DNA of 64,000 bases from Micromussa lordhowensis (GCA_964020085.1 OZ026596.1:30393522-30457521), one strand, 5' to 3'; counted from the first letter of the stretch, positions 10,601-21,276 are shown. Made by a program: numbers and translations. The notes: generated by a model not told the origin, from the letters alone.

Positions 10601-11662
10601 ACGAAACATTCGAAAAAGGTTTTTCGATCGAACTCAAGGAAAGACATAAGTTCTTACTTAGGAAACAATTCCCACTTTGCATTCATAAATTTGATCACAT
10701 GAGCGATGACAATCGTGCAAGAAACGAAAAACTGTCAAACGATTATCAAAGCATTAACATATTTCGCTTTAAAATATAACCCTACCTCTTACAATCGCCT
10801 TGTGGTAGGATGGCTGCAATTGAATCGCAGCTTTTGCATCCTTTAGTGAATCGTAATAATTCCCTGTAGGAAGCATTTCAAAACAACTGAAAGTTAGAAG
10901 TGGCCTAAGAAACAAAATAAAAAAAGTCGCTGCTCCAGCAAACTGTAACGATAAATAACAAGTTAATTACCATTTGTTCGCAATTTCATTATAAAGTATG
11001 GAAACAACCCACAATCGCTTTAGTTCATTGACGTTGTCGTTTATTTTTTGATGTTCTTTCACTTTCCAAGAAAGTTTTAAACGCAAAAACACGTTCCTTT
11101 TAGATATTCCTCACACAGTTACGACATTTGATCTACGCTAATCTGTCAAGGGATAAAAGCTGATCCTTCAGCGTATTCATAAGGAAGAAAACTTAACACC
11201 TTTAGGAGCTAACGAGCTCCTTTAGCCCGAACGACGGCTATGATGGTTCAACGTGCTAAAGCTAAGAAATTGCAGTACAGAATCGATTCTCACCCATGTA
11301 AAAATGAGCAATGGCCCTGTTGCAGTAGAGTTTCGCCTTCAGTTCGTTATCCTCACACTTTACTTTAATTCCTTCCGTGTAAAAGTAAATGGCTTTGTTG
11401 AAATCTTTCTTCCTGTATTCATCATTGCCTTCATTCTTGTATACCTCTGCTATTGCTATAAAAAGAATGTAAAGGAATGTTTGTAAATGAGTTAGATAAG
11501 GATTAAACATCTCCTTTAGAACTGTGACTCAGTATGACATTAATCTTTTAAGAATCAAAAATCTCCACCTCTTCTAGTGTCATCATCAAACTCCAGTACA
11601 CAGTTTTCATCAGGCGGTGAAACGTTGCTATCATTCTCAGCTATCCCTGAACCACTAGCCAT
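5697..11662 (-). CDS. TTC4-like / LGN-like tetratricopeptide repeat protein, frameshifted
   Basis: This gene model joins six exons: 11662-11569, 11446-11294, 10863-10786, 9556-9489, 9242-9123 and 7146-5697. The first four junctions have GT-AG borders and keep one frame. The N-terminal part (about residues 32-170) is a three-TPR module that resembles TTC4, with motifs such as VYKNEGNDEYRKKDF, LYCNRAIAHFYMG and KLLELRKR. The C-terminal part is an array of 40-residue TPRs of the LGN/GPSM2 or TTC28 type. With the break described below allowed for, the frame would be about 652 residues. The product is expected to be a cytosolic adaptor. Joining exon 5 to the last exon is inference: it needs a GTTGAT donor at 9122, because the stronger GTGAGG donor at 9127 gives the wrong phase. 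The two parts could instead be two separate genes. Confidence 0.65.
7159..7201. repeat. TTTA microsatellite
   Basis: About eight TTTA units lie just upstream of the acceptor of the last TPR exon, in the intron. Confidence 0.9.
7262..8097. mobile_element. TIR element, about 836 bp, in the TPR gene intron
   Basis: The ends are inverted copies about 40 bp long. The left end reads CAATAGCCTCCATTTGGCGC then GAAAATATG; the right end reads CATATTTTCGCGCCAAATGG then AGGCTATTG. The interior has further symmetry: a 16-bp stem at 7700-7736 (AAGTACGGCCCGAGGC with its complement) and a pair CATTATCTGTTCC / GGAACAGATAATG at 7960 and 8032. It has no coding capacity. A separate foldback element is nested at 7541-7657. 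Confidence 0.8.
7541..7657. mobile_element. foldback MITE, copy 1 (AACAATTATTCCA family)
   Basis: The ends are AACAATTATTCCA and TGGAATAATTGTT, with inner symmetric parts TTGGATATGAGAT and ATCTCATATCCAA. It shares sequence with 58354-58471 in the BRAP intron. It is inserted within the larger TIR element. Confidence 0.9.
8129..8172. repeat. perfect 44-bp palindrome at a repeat end
   Basis: The sequence CTCAGAGCCACCTTAAATTT and its exact reverse complement meet at TTCGAA. A diverged copy (ACCTTAAATTTTTGAAAATT, then TAAGGT) lies at about 49497-49523 with similar adjoining sequence, so this is the terminus of a dispersed element running to about 8280. Confidence 0.9.
8285..8940. mobile_element. 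MITE copy 1 of the TTAAGGACGTTCGCGC family
   Basis: The left end TTAAGGACGTTCGCGC and the interior motifs CTGCGCATCT, GCCACGTCAT, GAGCGCGCGC and CGGTGACCCC match the element at 55094-55759 in the same order. The right terminal repeat cannot be found here, so this copy is decayed or truncated. Confidence 0.75.
8985..9062. repeat. dispersed repeat end shared with the BRAP intron
   Basis: ATGGCTAAGCCAATGAAAAC followed by TTGAATT and ATTATCCA(G/T)TGATCCAG recurs at 58590-58650, with about 10 percent differences. Confidence 0.8.
9123..11662 (-). CDS. 5' exons of the TPR gene (TTC4-like module)
   Basis: Exon 1 (11662-11569) starts at ATGGCTAGTGGTTCAGGG and encodes a short acidic N-terminus ending EFDDDTRR. 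Exon 2 (11446-11294) encodes the first TPR, with YKNEGNDEYRKKDFNKAI and FYTEGIKVKC. Exon 3 (10863-10786) encodes GNYYDSLKDAKAAIQLQPSY. Exon 4 (9556-9489) encodes GVEACIQLKHFQEALLLCDKG. Exon 5 (9242 onward) encodes IDKNDQKLLELRKRAVKEKN and a basic tail. Phases are 1, 1, 1 and 0, and every junction restores the TTC4-like reading. The N-terminus is shorter than in vertebrate TTC4. The C-terminal wheel domain of TTC4 is not found, which favours a distinct cnidarian family over true TTC4. Confidence 0.8.
9811..10416. repeat. recent 309-bp tandem duplication in TPR intron 3
   Basis: Copy 1 runs 9811-10119 and copy 2 runs 10120 to about 10416, both starting ATTAATGCTTTAAACCAAAT. They are almost identical. 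Copy 2 lacks four bases (GCAT) near its end. The identical 61-codon minus-strand frames at 9836 and 10145 are products of the duplication, not genes. Confidence 0.9.
10413..10556. mobile_element. foldback MITE, 144 bp
   Basis: Ends are GGCGCTCAGTTAGTTGAGGC and its inverted copy GCCTCAACTAACTGAACGCC. The interior is a mirrored pair of AAAAAAGGAGAGAGAGGC and CCTCTCTCCTTTTTT, with a third pyrimidine block. It abuts the right end of the tandem duplication. Confidence 0.9.
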
Positions 11663-11751
11663 GAATGTTGAAATTTCAAAAGGCCTCTTTTATCTGAAAA
11701 TGTCGAATTGACAGTTGCTTTATGATTCGTCAATAAAGATAAAATATTTTA

Positions 11752-12295
11752 AAAATCTATAAAAATAAGAAAGGAAATTCATATGTAGCACGCACCATAA
11801 GATCTTGTTTTTCTGCCACTAATATAAAGCCCCGCAAGAATTTTTTCAGAGATCGCGTGATAACTGAAAATATGGGACTAAATAGAGAAATATATAAAGA
11901 GGTTCACTAAGTACCATATACCTGGCTTGTTAAGGTATTGGTCAGGTATATGGTACTTAGTGAACCTCTTTATATATTTCTCTATTTAGTCCCATATTTT
12001 CAGTTATCACGCGATCTCTGAAAAAATTCTTGCGGGGCTTTATATTAGTGGCAGAAAAACAAGATCTTATGGTGCGTGCTACATATGAATTTCCTTTCTT
12101 ATTTTTATAGATTTTAAAAAGGAAATTCATATGTAGCACGCACCATAAGATCTTGTTTTTCTGCCACTAATATAAAGCCCCGCAAGAATTTTTTCAGAGA
12201 TCGCGTGATAACTGAAAATATGGGACTAAATAGAGAAATATATAAAGAGGTTCACTAAGTACCATATACCTGGCTTGTTAAGGTATTGGTCAGGT
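11752..12295. repeat. forward-reverse-forward triplication with a 173-bp hairpin
   Basis: Segment A is 11752-11924. Segment B, 11943-12115, is its reverse complement with no mismatch seen by eye, and an 18-base loop (11925-11942) lies between them. Segment C, 12119-12295, repeats A plus the loop in forward orientation (11771-11947) at an offset of exactly 348 bases. It lies 90 bp upstream of the TPR gene start codon. It contains no gene. A transcript through A-B would fold into a long double-stranded RNA. Confidence 0.93.
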
Positions 12296-13234
12296 CGTAA
12301 TAAAATTTCATTATTCGCCACTGACACACCTTCTCAAACATGTCAAACATTGTGTGCCAAAGACAGTAACTAGCTTACTGAAGCAGTTTTGGGGGATAAA
12401 AGTGATTGTCGTTCATTTTCTTGATATTAAAGCGACACCGTAAACGCTTATGAACTTATGCACACATACGTACCTCTGTTATTGATATAAAATCCTCCTT
12501 CAATTAAGTTTTTCTTCAATCTGCGTGCCAGTGAATAATGCACATAGTTGAAATAGGAATGATTGATAACTTGCTTGCTGTGGATGAGCAAATAAGTAAA
12601 GTCCAATGTCACTGGAATTTGCGTATTTATGATCTGATTCGAAAAAACTGAAGTTTTATGTCTCGTGATTGAGCGGTCTCCAATAACAGCGCGTTATTTC
12701 TAAACATAGGGTTGTTACGAGTTGATACGAAACTGACAAACATTAATGGTCGAAACTGACAAACATTAATTATTTACTTTGCATCACTGTCAAAAACTCG
12801 CAGATTCAACCGCATCGACGAGACAAAGTGCACTATCATTTCAGTGACCAAACATTCGATCCCCTATATAAGACCCGACTCTTAAATCAGTACCCTGTTG
12901 CAGATCGCCCTCATAATTAGCCCTCTGGTTCAGACCAATGTTAAAGGCATTGTAAAGGGCTTTTGTTGATGGTCCGTTATCGATAATGATGAAAGAAGTA
13001 GCTGCTTTTAAAACACATGCCCAGTTTAAGACTAGAGTGCAAAATCATACCCTATTTGAGACCAAAATGTCCAAAACCGATATCTTATTTCTGACCAAAA
13101 CGGCTAAACAACTCATACCCTTCGGAGCCTCGCATGCCTATAGAGCCCATATAGGGGAGAACCCCCTCCCGCGAGGGGGGTATAGATGGGGGGGATATAG
13201 ATATCTAGAGAAAAATGACAGGTGGGGAGAGGAT
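12296..13234. other. gene-free stretch with a small tandem repeat
   Basis: No gene is seen. Two copies of a 23-bp unit (CGAAACTGACAAACATTAAT plus three bases) lie at 12728-12772. From about 12990 the sequence has the look of old dispersed repeat, ending in a C/G-rich run near 13160-13200. Confidence 0.5.
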
Positions 13235-14218
13235 AGGCCTGTCCCGATTGCGCTGGGCACTTTTTCGGCACGTTTTCAAATTTGGCGCACTATTTTACAT
13301 TTCTAGCACTCTTGAGCACTTGATTGACTTTTGAGCAGAGTTTGAGCATATTTTCGCTTTTTGGGAAACATTTCAGCACATTTTCACAATCTTCCATATG
13401 TTAAATGCAATATTTTGTCTTTGAAACGTTTTCAATAAAGTCGAGTAATTCTATTATCATGAATTATGAATAATTCCACCTTGTCGCCTGACTGGCTGAC
13501 TGTTGTCATGGAAACGCACCAGCTATGGTCCTTTTAACCATGGGAACAATCCATTTTGATTGGTTCGTGACTTCGTGTTTCTCAGATCTTTTAGCGCTCT
13601 TTTCTGTTCAGTGCAGCTGTTAGGAAAACATTGTTTGTGTTGTATAGCACTGTTTCTAAGCCAGTCAAATAGTGTGAAGATGGAGGCAAAAAACCACCTC
13701 AGCGAGTCTGAAGACGAAAACATTATTGACCCAATTGCGACAAACGTTGTTATATTTTATGGTCACCTCAGTATATTAAAAAATCGAGAGTGAAAAGTTT
13801 GATAAAACTAGCTAGGAATATGTATAAACATTTGTTAGGAAATCATAATAATAAAAAAAAAACATATTATAGAATAACTGAGGCGCCACTACGCGCGCTC
13901 TTATTGGTCAATAGGTGTGTTTAGATGAGAGTAAGTAAACACGGTTATTGCTTAAACTGCGTGCAAGTTTCGCGCACTTTTTAAGCAATAGAGCACGTTT
14001 TCCGTGTTTACATCTAAACGCGAGGAGGGTGGGAGAATTCGAGACAGTTATGCAAATCCAAGAAGTAGTCAAGGGTTTGCATAACTTTTGAGAATTCTCC
14101 CAACCCTCCGAGTGTTAAGATGGGGCTATGTAAACACGGAAAAAGTGCTCTATTGCTTTTATTCTTAAAAATACGCGCGAATCTAAAACGTCACAACCCT
14201 GTTTAGGACGTTACTAAA

Positions 14219-14300
14219 ACGGGGAATGGGGAATGGGGAATGGGGAATGGGGAATGGGGAATGGGGAATGGGGAATGGGGAATGGGAAATGGGGAATGGG
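14219..14300. repeat. GGGGAAT heptamer array, left arm
   Basis: About ten tandem GGGGAAT units are followed by degenerate GGGAAAT/TGAAAAT variants to about 14420. Confidence 0.95.
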
Positions 14301-15100
14301 AAATTGAAAATGGGAAATTGAATTTTTTTTTTTACTAAAACGGGGAATGGGGAATGGGAAATTGAGAGGGGAAATTGAAAATGGGAAATCGAATATGTTT
14401 TTACTAAAAAGGGAAATGGGAAATAGGAATTTCAAATTGGTGAGATTCTTGTTAAAGCGGAATTAAATTTTTTCAGCGACTATTATCACTTTTTTTGGAA
14501 ACGTTGTGCACGAAAATAAAGGGGATTTACCGACAATAAGCAGCAAACGGGAGGGTGACCTTCCTTTTTCGTTATTTCAGTACCTGAGCAATTAACTAGA
14601 AGATATATTAAATCTCGCTCTCAGCGGTCGAGCTTCCTTTGGTCAGCACCAAAATTGGGGACAAGATTAAAATATTGCGAGTATAAGCGCCAACAAAGGC
14701 AACGATGAAGAGAAGCGCTTAAATGTGGAAAACCCATGGAAGTTCATGACAGGGTATTTGTGGCATTACGCGCGGAGAATAATTAAGCAAGTTACCGAGG
14801 GAAACCTGTCAAATTCATTACCTTCGTGGCGCGTCTGCCGGAGGAAACGAGTGCCGGTAATAATAGGCTTTTTTCAGTTGCGCTACCCTACTGCCCACTA
14901 GCTCTCAGAAAGGGCGGCCAGTTTTCGGAATGAAACAAGGACAGTGATTACCCATTAGAATGTACAACTTCTTTTAAACTGTAATTTTATTAAGTTACAA
15001 ATGAACATGAAATAACTTTTTAATTAAGCTTAAGAAACGTTAAATTTCTTGCTAGGACTAGTTTATATCTAATAACGTTGGTTTTACATGGTTTTTTTCC

Positions 15101-15430
15101 CTGGATTAGCAAAACCTTGATTAAGCTATTTTTAACTCAAATTCACTACAGGTGATATCAACACTAATAAACTCTGTTTCGGAAAAGAGAATTAAATATT
15201 TGTCTCGGTAATTGAGGACTCAAGAAAATTTACAGGCTTTTTCAGAACAAAGAGAATGACATATCAGCATTTATTAGAGATACTATCATCTTCCTGGAGT
15301 AGTAAAACCTTAATTAAGCTATTTTTAACTCAACTTCACCACAGGTGATTACAACTCTAACAACCTCTAATTCGGAAAAGACAATTAGATTTACCTCGGT
15401 AATTGAGGAATCAAGAACATTTTCCGGCTT
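15101..15430. repeat. diverged direct repeat within the foldback centre
   Basis: Copies at 15101-15240 and 15294-15430 share CTGGA(T/G)TAG(C/T)AAAACCTT, AAGCTATTTTTAACTCAA, CAGGTGAT and CTCGGTAATTGAGGA, at an offset of about 193 bases. Confidence 0.8.
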
Positions 15431-15929
15431 TAACGTTCAGAAAAAAGAGGTCATATGGTTTAGAGATGTCATCACCATTCATTATTGTCATATTACGACC
15501 CTAACTTTGAACAAATGGCAATTTTATATTTTTTTTAGGTCTAAAGATACATCCCAAATCTTTCAAATAAAACTGCCTTCACAGCTGCTGGTGTGTTAGC
15601 TGGAACAATTAACTAAGTAGCTGAAAATTGTGGGTTGTTTCTCTGCACACACTGCAGGGACATATGATAATATCGATTTGATTTCCGTCCTAAACGCCAT
15701 GCCTTAGACTGCTTGTCGAAATACCAAAAAAAGTGATAATAGCCGCTGAAAAAATTTAATTTCGCTTTAACAAGAATCTCACCAATTTGAAATTCCTATT
15801 TCCCATTTCCCTTTTTAGTAAAAACATATTCGATTTCCCATTTTCAATTTCCCCTCTCAATTTCCCATTTCCCATTCCCCGTTTTAGTAAAAAAAATTTC
15901 AATTTCCCATTTTCAATTTCCCATTCTCC

Positions 15930-16045
15930 ATTTCCCATTCCCCATTCCCCATTCCCCATTCCCCATTCCCCATTCCCCATTCCCCATTCCCCATTCCCCA
16001 TTCCCCATTCCCCATTCCCCATTCCCCATTCCCCATTCCCCGTTT
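15930..16045. repeat. ATTCCCC heptamer array, right arm
   Basis: About sixteen tandem ATTCCCC units, the inverted partner of the array at 14219. The two arms differ in copy number. Confidence 0.95.
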
Positions 16046-16233
16046 TAGTAACGTCCCCCTGTTTACATACTCTCGTCTAAAAACACCTATCCACCAATGA
16101 GAGCGTGCGTAGTGGCCTAGTATTTTATAATTCTAAATTTCAAGCACTTTTTATAGAAATCGAGCACTACTTGAATACTTTTTGCCATGCTGAGCACTTT
16201 TTGCCGATTTTTCTAGCGCAATCGGGACAGGCC

Positions 16234-16858
16234 CAGGAGAGGAGGTTTTACAGTTAAGCATTGGAATAGACTTGTAGATTAGAAAGGACTTTAGATCGAC
16301 ATTGTAGCGAAATGTAAAGAGCTCTAGTCACGTGCCGGGGAGACGATACGATACGCGTCATCACAGTGGTCAAAATGTTGTGGACTCACGAGATGCAGCC
16401 GAGTGAGTCCGCAACAAAATTTTTTTCGATTTGTTTTTTACCACAATATCAAAGATAACGAAGGAAATCTTTGCTAAACACGGACTTGAAAGTGCACGCG
16501 CTGCATTATGCAAATGAGCTATTTGTACGCGTCATACTTTCCTTTCAAAAACTTTTGCAAACTCGCTCAACATACAGAAACAATACGAAAAAATTGTCTG
16601 GGAAACGAGTAATGACGCGTACTCGTTAACGATAAGAGTTTAGAGCACGATTAAGCGCATTTCTATTTTTTTAATACCACAATATCAACGTCAAAGAAAA
16701 TGTTTTTTTTTTTAAAGCGCGAGCTGAAAAAGGCATTGCGTGACACAATGACGCGAGCAGCGTGGTATGGACTCTTATCGAGCACGGCAAATTAGCCAAT
16801 CAGCTTGCAAGATTAGCAGCAATTGTGGTAAATTATTTTTCCCCCGACTGCAGCTGCT
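16234..16858. other. gene-free repeat-like stretch
   Basis: Two diverged direct-repeat-like blocks (ACCACAATATCAA at about 16441 and 16676, each followed by an A/T run and an ACGCG-containing tail) suggest an old transposon. No gene is seen. Confidence 0.4.
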
Positions 16859-17036
16859 GGAGTGAAATCCCAATTTTTCAAACAACCTAGGGGAATGGAT
16901 AAATGTGAGAAAGATTGGGAGGTTATCATACTCAAAGGTTAATTTCCTAACATCTTTTTGCCAAGGGAGCAAAAAATTGCTCCCAAAAATTAGGAGCTTC
17001 ACAAAATCAGGAGTTCAAAAAATCGGGATTCTACTG
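16859..17036. mobile_element. pogo/Tigger-like MITE
   Basis: The left end GAGTGAAATCCCAATTTTTC and the right end, read inverted as CAGTAGAATCCCGATTTTTT, match each other. They also resemble the terminal repeats of pogo-type Tc1/mariner elements, and TA follows the right end. A relative lies at 38422-38662. Family naming is from general knowledge of such ends. Confidence 0.6.
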
Positions 17037-18179
17037 TATTAAACATTTAAAGCTGATTTCCAATACTGTGTACTCTCGAGAGTTTGTTTGCGTTTTTTTG
17101 TTTTGTTTCATGTAAGACACCACAAAATGTAAACACTTTTGCAACTACTTACATGAAGTAAATTTAGAGTTTCAAAACAACCGCTATTATGGATGCAAAA
17201 TGGTCGAAGCTTTATACTTCGTTCTTTCTCATATCACTTGATGAAAGAACTTTGCAGCTGTTAAAATCAATGAAGCTGTCAAAGGCAAGATATGTGGTTC
17301 ATAGCAAATAACATTGATTCACATTCCATCAAGTGGGAACTTACGATGTTTATAAACATTAGGGTGCCGAGACTGCGCAGTACGGACTGGAAATCATCTT
17401 TAACAATAACTACTGCAATAACGGCCAGCACAATAAACGTGTTTTAATAAACATTGTTTTAATAATTTTCAAGTGTCAAAACACTGTAATAAACAAAGAC
17501 ATTACAGTCTTAACTCTGTGACTTCTTGAACAGGTATGGCTACAACAGATAGATGTGGGAACTCGATACTAAAAATTCAGCATTGGCCAGTCATTGGAAG
17601 AACACTGGCATATTCTATACATATGTGAGATACTGCTTTGAGAAAGATCGTCCTACCAAAGCGTAAAAGTGTACATGTCAGTGCCAAAAAATATTATGGA
17701 AGCTCAAGGTGTTTCAGCATGATAGAAGGAAACTGCACAATGTATTCATGCAGCTCACTTCTTCTTGCAGAAACACCACGAGCCTCAACTGAGTAATGTT
17801 AAACTATCACTACTCATACCCACTTCTATGCTTTCGTAGGACAACCCTTGTTGTAATGACAGGACATACCAAAAAATCGGTACGTAAGTAGCATCGCTCA
17901 GTAGAAGCTGACTATTGGCAAACTCCTAATCTGATTGGCGGAACCAGTGTCACCTGCTGCCGTGCGATAGACGGCCTTAGGAAGACACACATGGTCTTTT
18001 GAGCATTACGGCCAGGGCATTTGATAAGTTTCATTGATGTTTGATGTTTCATAAACCAGCCACTGGGACACATAAAACAATGAAATTAAGAAATGAAATT
18101 ATAACTGCTTTCTATTGGTTCCCAAGGGTTCACTGTTCCTGACTGGTTTGATTTGGGCTTTGCTTGCCAACTATTAGTT
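17037..18179. other. gene-free stretch downstream of TMED2
   Basis: AT-rich sequence with no recognised exon. Part of it could be TMED2 3' untranslated sequence, although a candidate minus-strand AATAAA at 18606-18611 would end the transcript earlier. Confidence 0.4.
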
Positions 18180-18480
18180 ATTTATTTATTAAGTCAAATT
18201 ATTTTCACATCCAGATTGGTTGCTATGATGCTTTGGAAGAAAGATGTACAGATAACACCATTTACATTTTTTTGTTTCTTTATTGTACAAAACAGATAGA
18301 TTCCATGTTGCCGTGCGTCTGTTCAGAAAAAGATCACAGAAGACATCAAAATGTTGCAAGAACATAAGTAACACACTCGCCTAATGGTTCATATGCCAAT
18401 TTCGTTGTTCTTACCACATTTTGACTGCATCCGTGATCTACTACTGAACAGATGCATGGCAACAATGAATCTGTATGTTA
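18180..18480. mobile_element. foldback MITE, copy A
   Basis: It has inner inverted arms containing GATTCCATGTTGCC, CTGTTCAG and GATCACAGA(A/T)GACATCAAAATG, and an extended end in which an ATTGTACAAAACAG-like sequence precedes the arm. Its reverse-orientation relative lies at 27008-27320. Both yield the same spurious peptide in one frame (DVxCDLFLNR followed by ATWNLSV), which is a trace of the repeat. Confidence 0.8.
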
Positions 18481-19031
18481 AAGAAGCCATGACTAATAGT
18501 TAAGCAGTGGTACTAACAAAACATCTGCATACCTGGCTGATAAAAAGGTATTGCCACAGAAAGGGGAGGGGAAGTTAACTGCACTTTTTTGTCCAACAAT
18601 CCTAATTTATTTTCAAAGGATTATTCTGATTTGCTGACAATGTTTTAATTAAGGGCTATGTATGAAGAGAAGACTCAAAGATAAGGTAGCCCTCATAAAT
18701 TAACAACAGAAATCAGTTATAACAAAAGGCCATAGGAATAAACAATCTACTTATTTTCCCACTTAACATCTTGACTTCAAACCAAATTGATCTCCAAACG
18801 ATATTGCAGAAATATAATATTGTCAGAAGAATTTAAGGGTCAACAGTAAGTTGCAGTAAAGTTCGCAATGCTGTCCCTGACTCTTATGAGTCTATACATG
18901 AACATAAGAGAAGAACATAGGAGTCCTGTGTCTCTGGATTGTATTTCTTTGACTGGTGTTCATTATTGTCCTGTTAGTCCTCCTACAGTATGATACAGAT
19001 CTTGTACTTTCTAAAAATTGGCATGGACTGC

Positions 19032-20859
19032 TTATACCACTCTTCTGACTTCAAAGAAGCGTTTAAGGTAGAAAACCTGTCCTAGTGTCATGGCAACGAG
19101 CACAAGGGACTCAAAGAAAGACCACCAAACTACACGGCTGTTTGTGTTATCATTGACTGTGGAGAGAAAACAAACAAGTTAAGAATTGAGAAAAAAACTT
19201 GATGATTTTTTGTAATAATGTGGACAAAATTATTGACTGACACAGTGAGCCAACTGAGGTGATTACACTTACTTGCTCTGTGGATTCGTTCTCGAACTTC
19301 CATGTATTCCTGCTCGTGTTTGACTCCTGTCATTGCTTCGGACAGCTGACCAATCATCTCAGTTAGCTTATCATGATGGGCACCTGGTTAGAAGGACGAA
19401 AAGACCTTTGTTTATCATCTACATGTAGCATCCTCAAAAATCGTCAGAAGCTGTTCAAGTTTGTGAGAACATTTATTGATCATCCAAAGATCTTCACATG
19501 ACCTTTGCAAGTGTGATAGTAATAATGATAAAAACTAGTAATAATGTGATAGTAATGTATAGTTTTTCTATTTAATGAAAACTTCCCACAGCTAAACAAA
19601 GACATGTTGGTCCAGGCAAATGTACTAAAAGGAAAATTGCCTGATGTTACCATTGCCCAGTTTTCTCACCTTCCTCTTTACTGGTGTCTTTGGGAGGCTC
19701 TCCCAGGTCCATGGAAAACTTGACTATTTTTGGTGTCATTGAGGACATTTTGTTGCTAAAGCAGTAGTGATAAGTACCATCCATGTAGGCAGCAAAAGCA
19801 TATTTTCCATTGGTCTCTCTTTCTCCTGAGTAAATAACTTTCTGATCTGGACCCGTAATCTGCCATATTGAAAAAAAAAGGGTTTTATTACATGTAAGAA
19901 TATTTAATATTACCGTCGTGCATGGTGCAAAGATACTGTACCCTTTTGAACATAGCTATGCTTTGAATCTGAATTTGTATATGATACTGAGAGTACATGA
20001 CCTATTCCATCACATGTAGCTTGAGTAAGGAGTTGGGTTCTGTCTTTTTGTACTCATACACAAGAACCGATACAAAATACCCAACGATATACAATAGCTA
20101 AAAAAAGGCTCAAAGAAAGGCAGTACAATGGTTATTCCCTCGGTGTACCATTACGCTAGGATAAAACCAGGAGTTGATCTTGGGAGTGCTGTGTATTTCC
20201 CCTTTTCATTTAGATAATGGTCAGGGTTTAGGAACTGAACAAGGATTTCATGTCCAGTTAATCTTAGTTCAGCATCCTAACCACTCAGACAAAGTGCCTG
20301 GGGGTAGGTAATTAAAAACACTCATCGTACCATTTTTTGGTTCAAGACAAGGTATGCTCTAGCTACATACATCATTAGAAAATAGACAGTGTTATTACAG
20401 GTCAGATCTGACGATCAATGGAGTTCAAATGGTCCCACAAGTTTAAGCTCCAAACGTTTTTACCTTTGCATACGAATAAAATGAGCCTGTAAATTGAGTT
20501 AAGCTACATGTATATGTTGAACTTGACTTCATCTACATGTAAGCTTAATATTACCTAGATAGTAAAAATTAGGTGATGCTCGTTTTGCCTCCGTCTGAAG
20601 GCCATAAAATCCACCATGTATCCAGGAAAGGTTTGGAACATTCTGATGTCTTAATTACGCTACTTACCGTAACATCGATGTCCAAGAAGCCACCTTCGGC
20701 CACTTCAAATATGAGCCCCATCTTTGTTCCAGATGTGACTTGGTCGTGAAAACACTCCTCTGCGTGTGCGTCGATCGTTATAAAATAACCATACGAGCAT
20801 TTCAACAGAAGTGCAAGTAATATTGAACATAACTCTAAACGTAAAAAAGCCATAATCAT
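19032..20859 (-). CDS. TMED2: TMED2, p24-family cargo receptor
   Basis: Four exons are read: 20859-20668, 19859-19670, 19383-19273 and 19156-19032. Borders are GT-AG and phases 0, 1, 1, giving 205 residues (203 if the second ATG at 20853 is used; vertebrate TMED2 has 201). Residues 1-24 form a hydrophobic signal peptide. The GOLD domain follows, with [40 protein letters not shown] and the cysteine pair of the family. Next are a coiled coil ([16 protein letters not shown]) and a membrane anchor ([20 protein letters not shown]). The cytosolic tail [11 protein letters not shown] is the canonical TMED2 ending, with a diphenylalanine export signal. The protein cycles between ER and Golgi in COPI/COPII carriers as a p24 heteromer. 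It is divergent to PRPF8 and shares its promoter region. Confidence 0.97.
20210..20310 (-). mobile_element. degenerate tRNA-derived SINE head in TMED2 intron 1
   Basis: On the minus strand, TCTGAGTGGTTAGGATGCTG resembles a tRNA box A region. About 40 bases on, GTTCAGTTCCTAAACCC resembles a worn box B. No body of the main SINE family is recognisable. Confidence 0.45.
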
Positions 20860-21276
20860 CCCTAAAATATAACTAAAGTCCTATACAATCAGCGAAAACT
20901 CCACATCAAATCTTTTGTGCAAACGCCACGTCGGATAAGGACTAGACGGCCAGAACGCATGCGTTAGAGATTAATCAACCCGTGTTGAACTATGGGAATA
21001 TTTTTGTCTGGCCTCACTTTGATGTAGACTTTGGGGGGCGCTTTTCATTTTCAGCAGGGCTGTGACGTAGAAACATGGCGGACAGCATGCACGCTTCGTA
21101 GTGTGAACGTTTGTAACAAGCTTTGCATCGAATTGAAAAGGAAGTGAACTCTTTTTCAGGTAATTGGAGCTCCTCTGGTCTTGGAATGAATTTGAATGCG
21201 TTATGTGAAATGCGGGTTATAACCTATGTTCTTATGCAATTATGTGTTAAGGTTTTGTTGCGCAGAAACCGCCATC
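20860..21276. promoter_or_regulatory. shared divergent promoter region, TMED2/PRPF8
   Basis: Only 417 bp separate the two start codons. No TATA box is evident. Visible elements are a CRE-like TGACGTAG near 21062 and ATGGCGG (YY1-like) at 21075. A second ATGGCGG overlaps the PRPF8 start codon at 21277. A 5' untranslated intron of PRPF8 is likely at 21160-21265: donor CAG/GTAATT, acceptor TTGCGCAG, followed by AAACCGCCATC and the ATG. Confidence 0.65.

Larger units (their letters stand above)
13235..16233. mobile_element. 3-kb composite foldback element
   Basis: Outer ends are AGGCCTGTCCCGATTGCGCT (13235) and its inverted copy ending at 16233. Moving inward, three more inverted pairs occur in order. 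One is CACTACGCGCGCTCTTATTG (13891) with its partner near 16100. The second is the GGGGAAT array (14219) with ATTCCCC (15930-16045). The third is GGTGAGATTCTTGTTAAAGC (14439) with GCTTTAACAAGAATCTCACC ending about 15783. The unpaired centre is about 1.2 kb. A short plus-strand frame at 13679 (MEAKNHLSESEDEN) may be a captured exon remnant but has no recognised match. No transposase is seen, so the element is non-autonomous or several nested insertions. Confidence 0.8.

Noticed and set aside
14214..16080. Proline/phenylalanine/serine-rich or glycine/asparagine-rich repeat proteins
   Set aside because: They are translations of the GGGGAAT/ATTCCCC arrays and their flanks on both strands.
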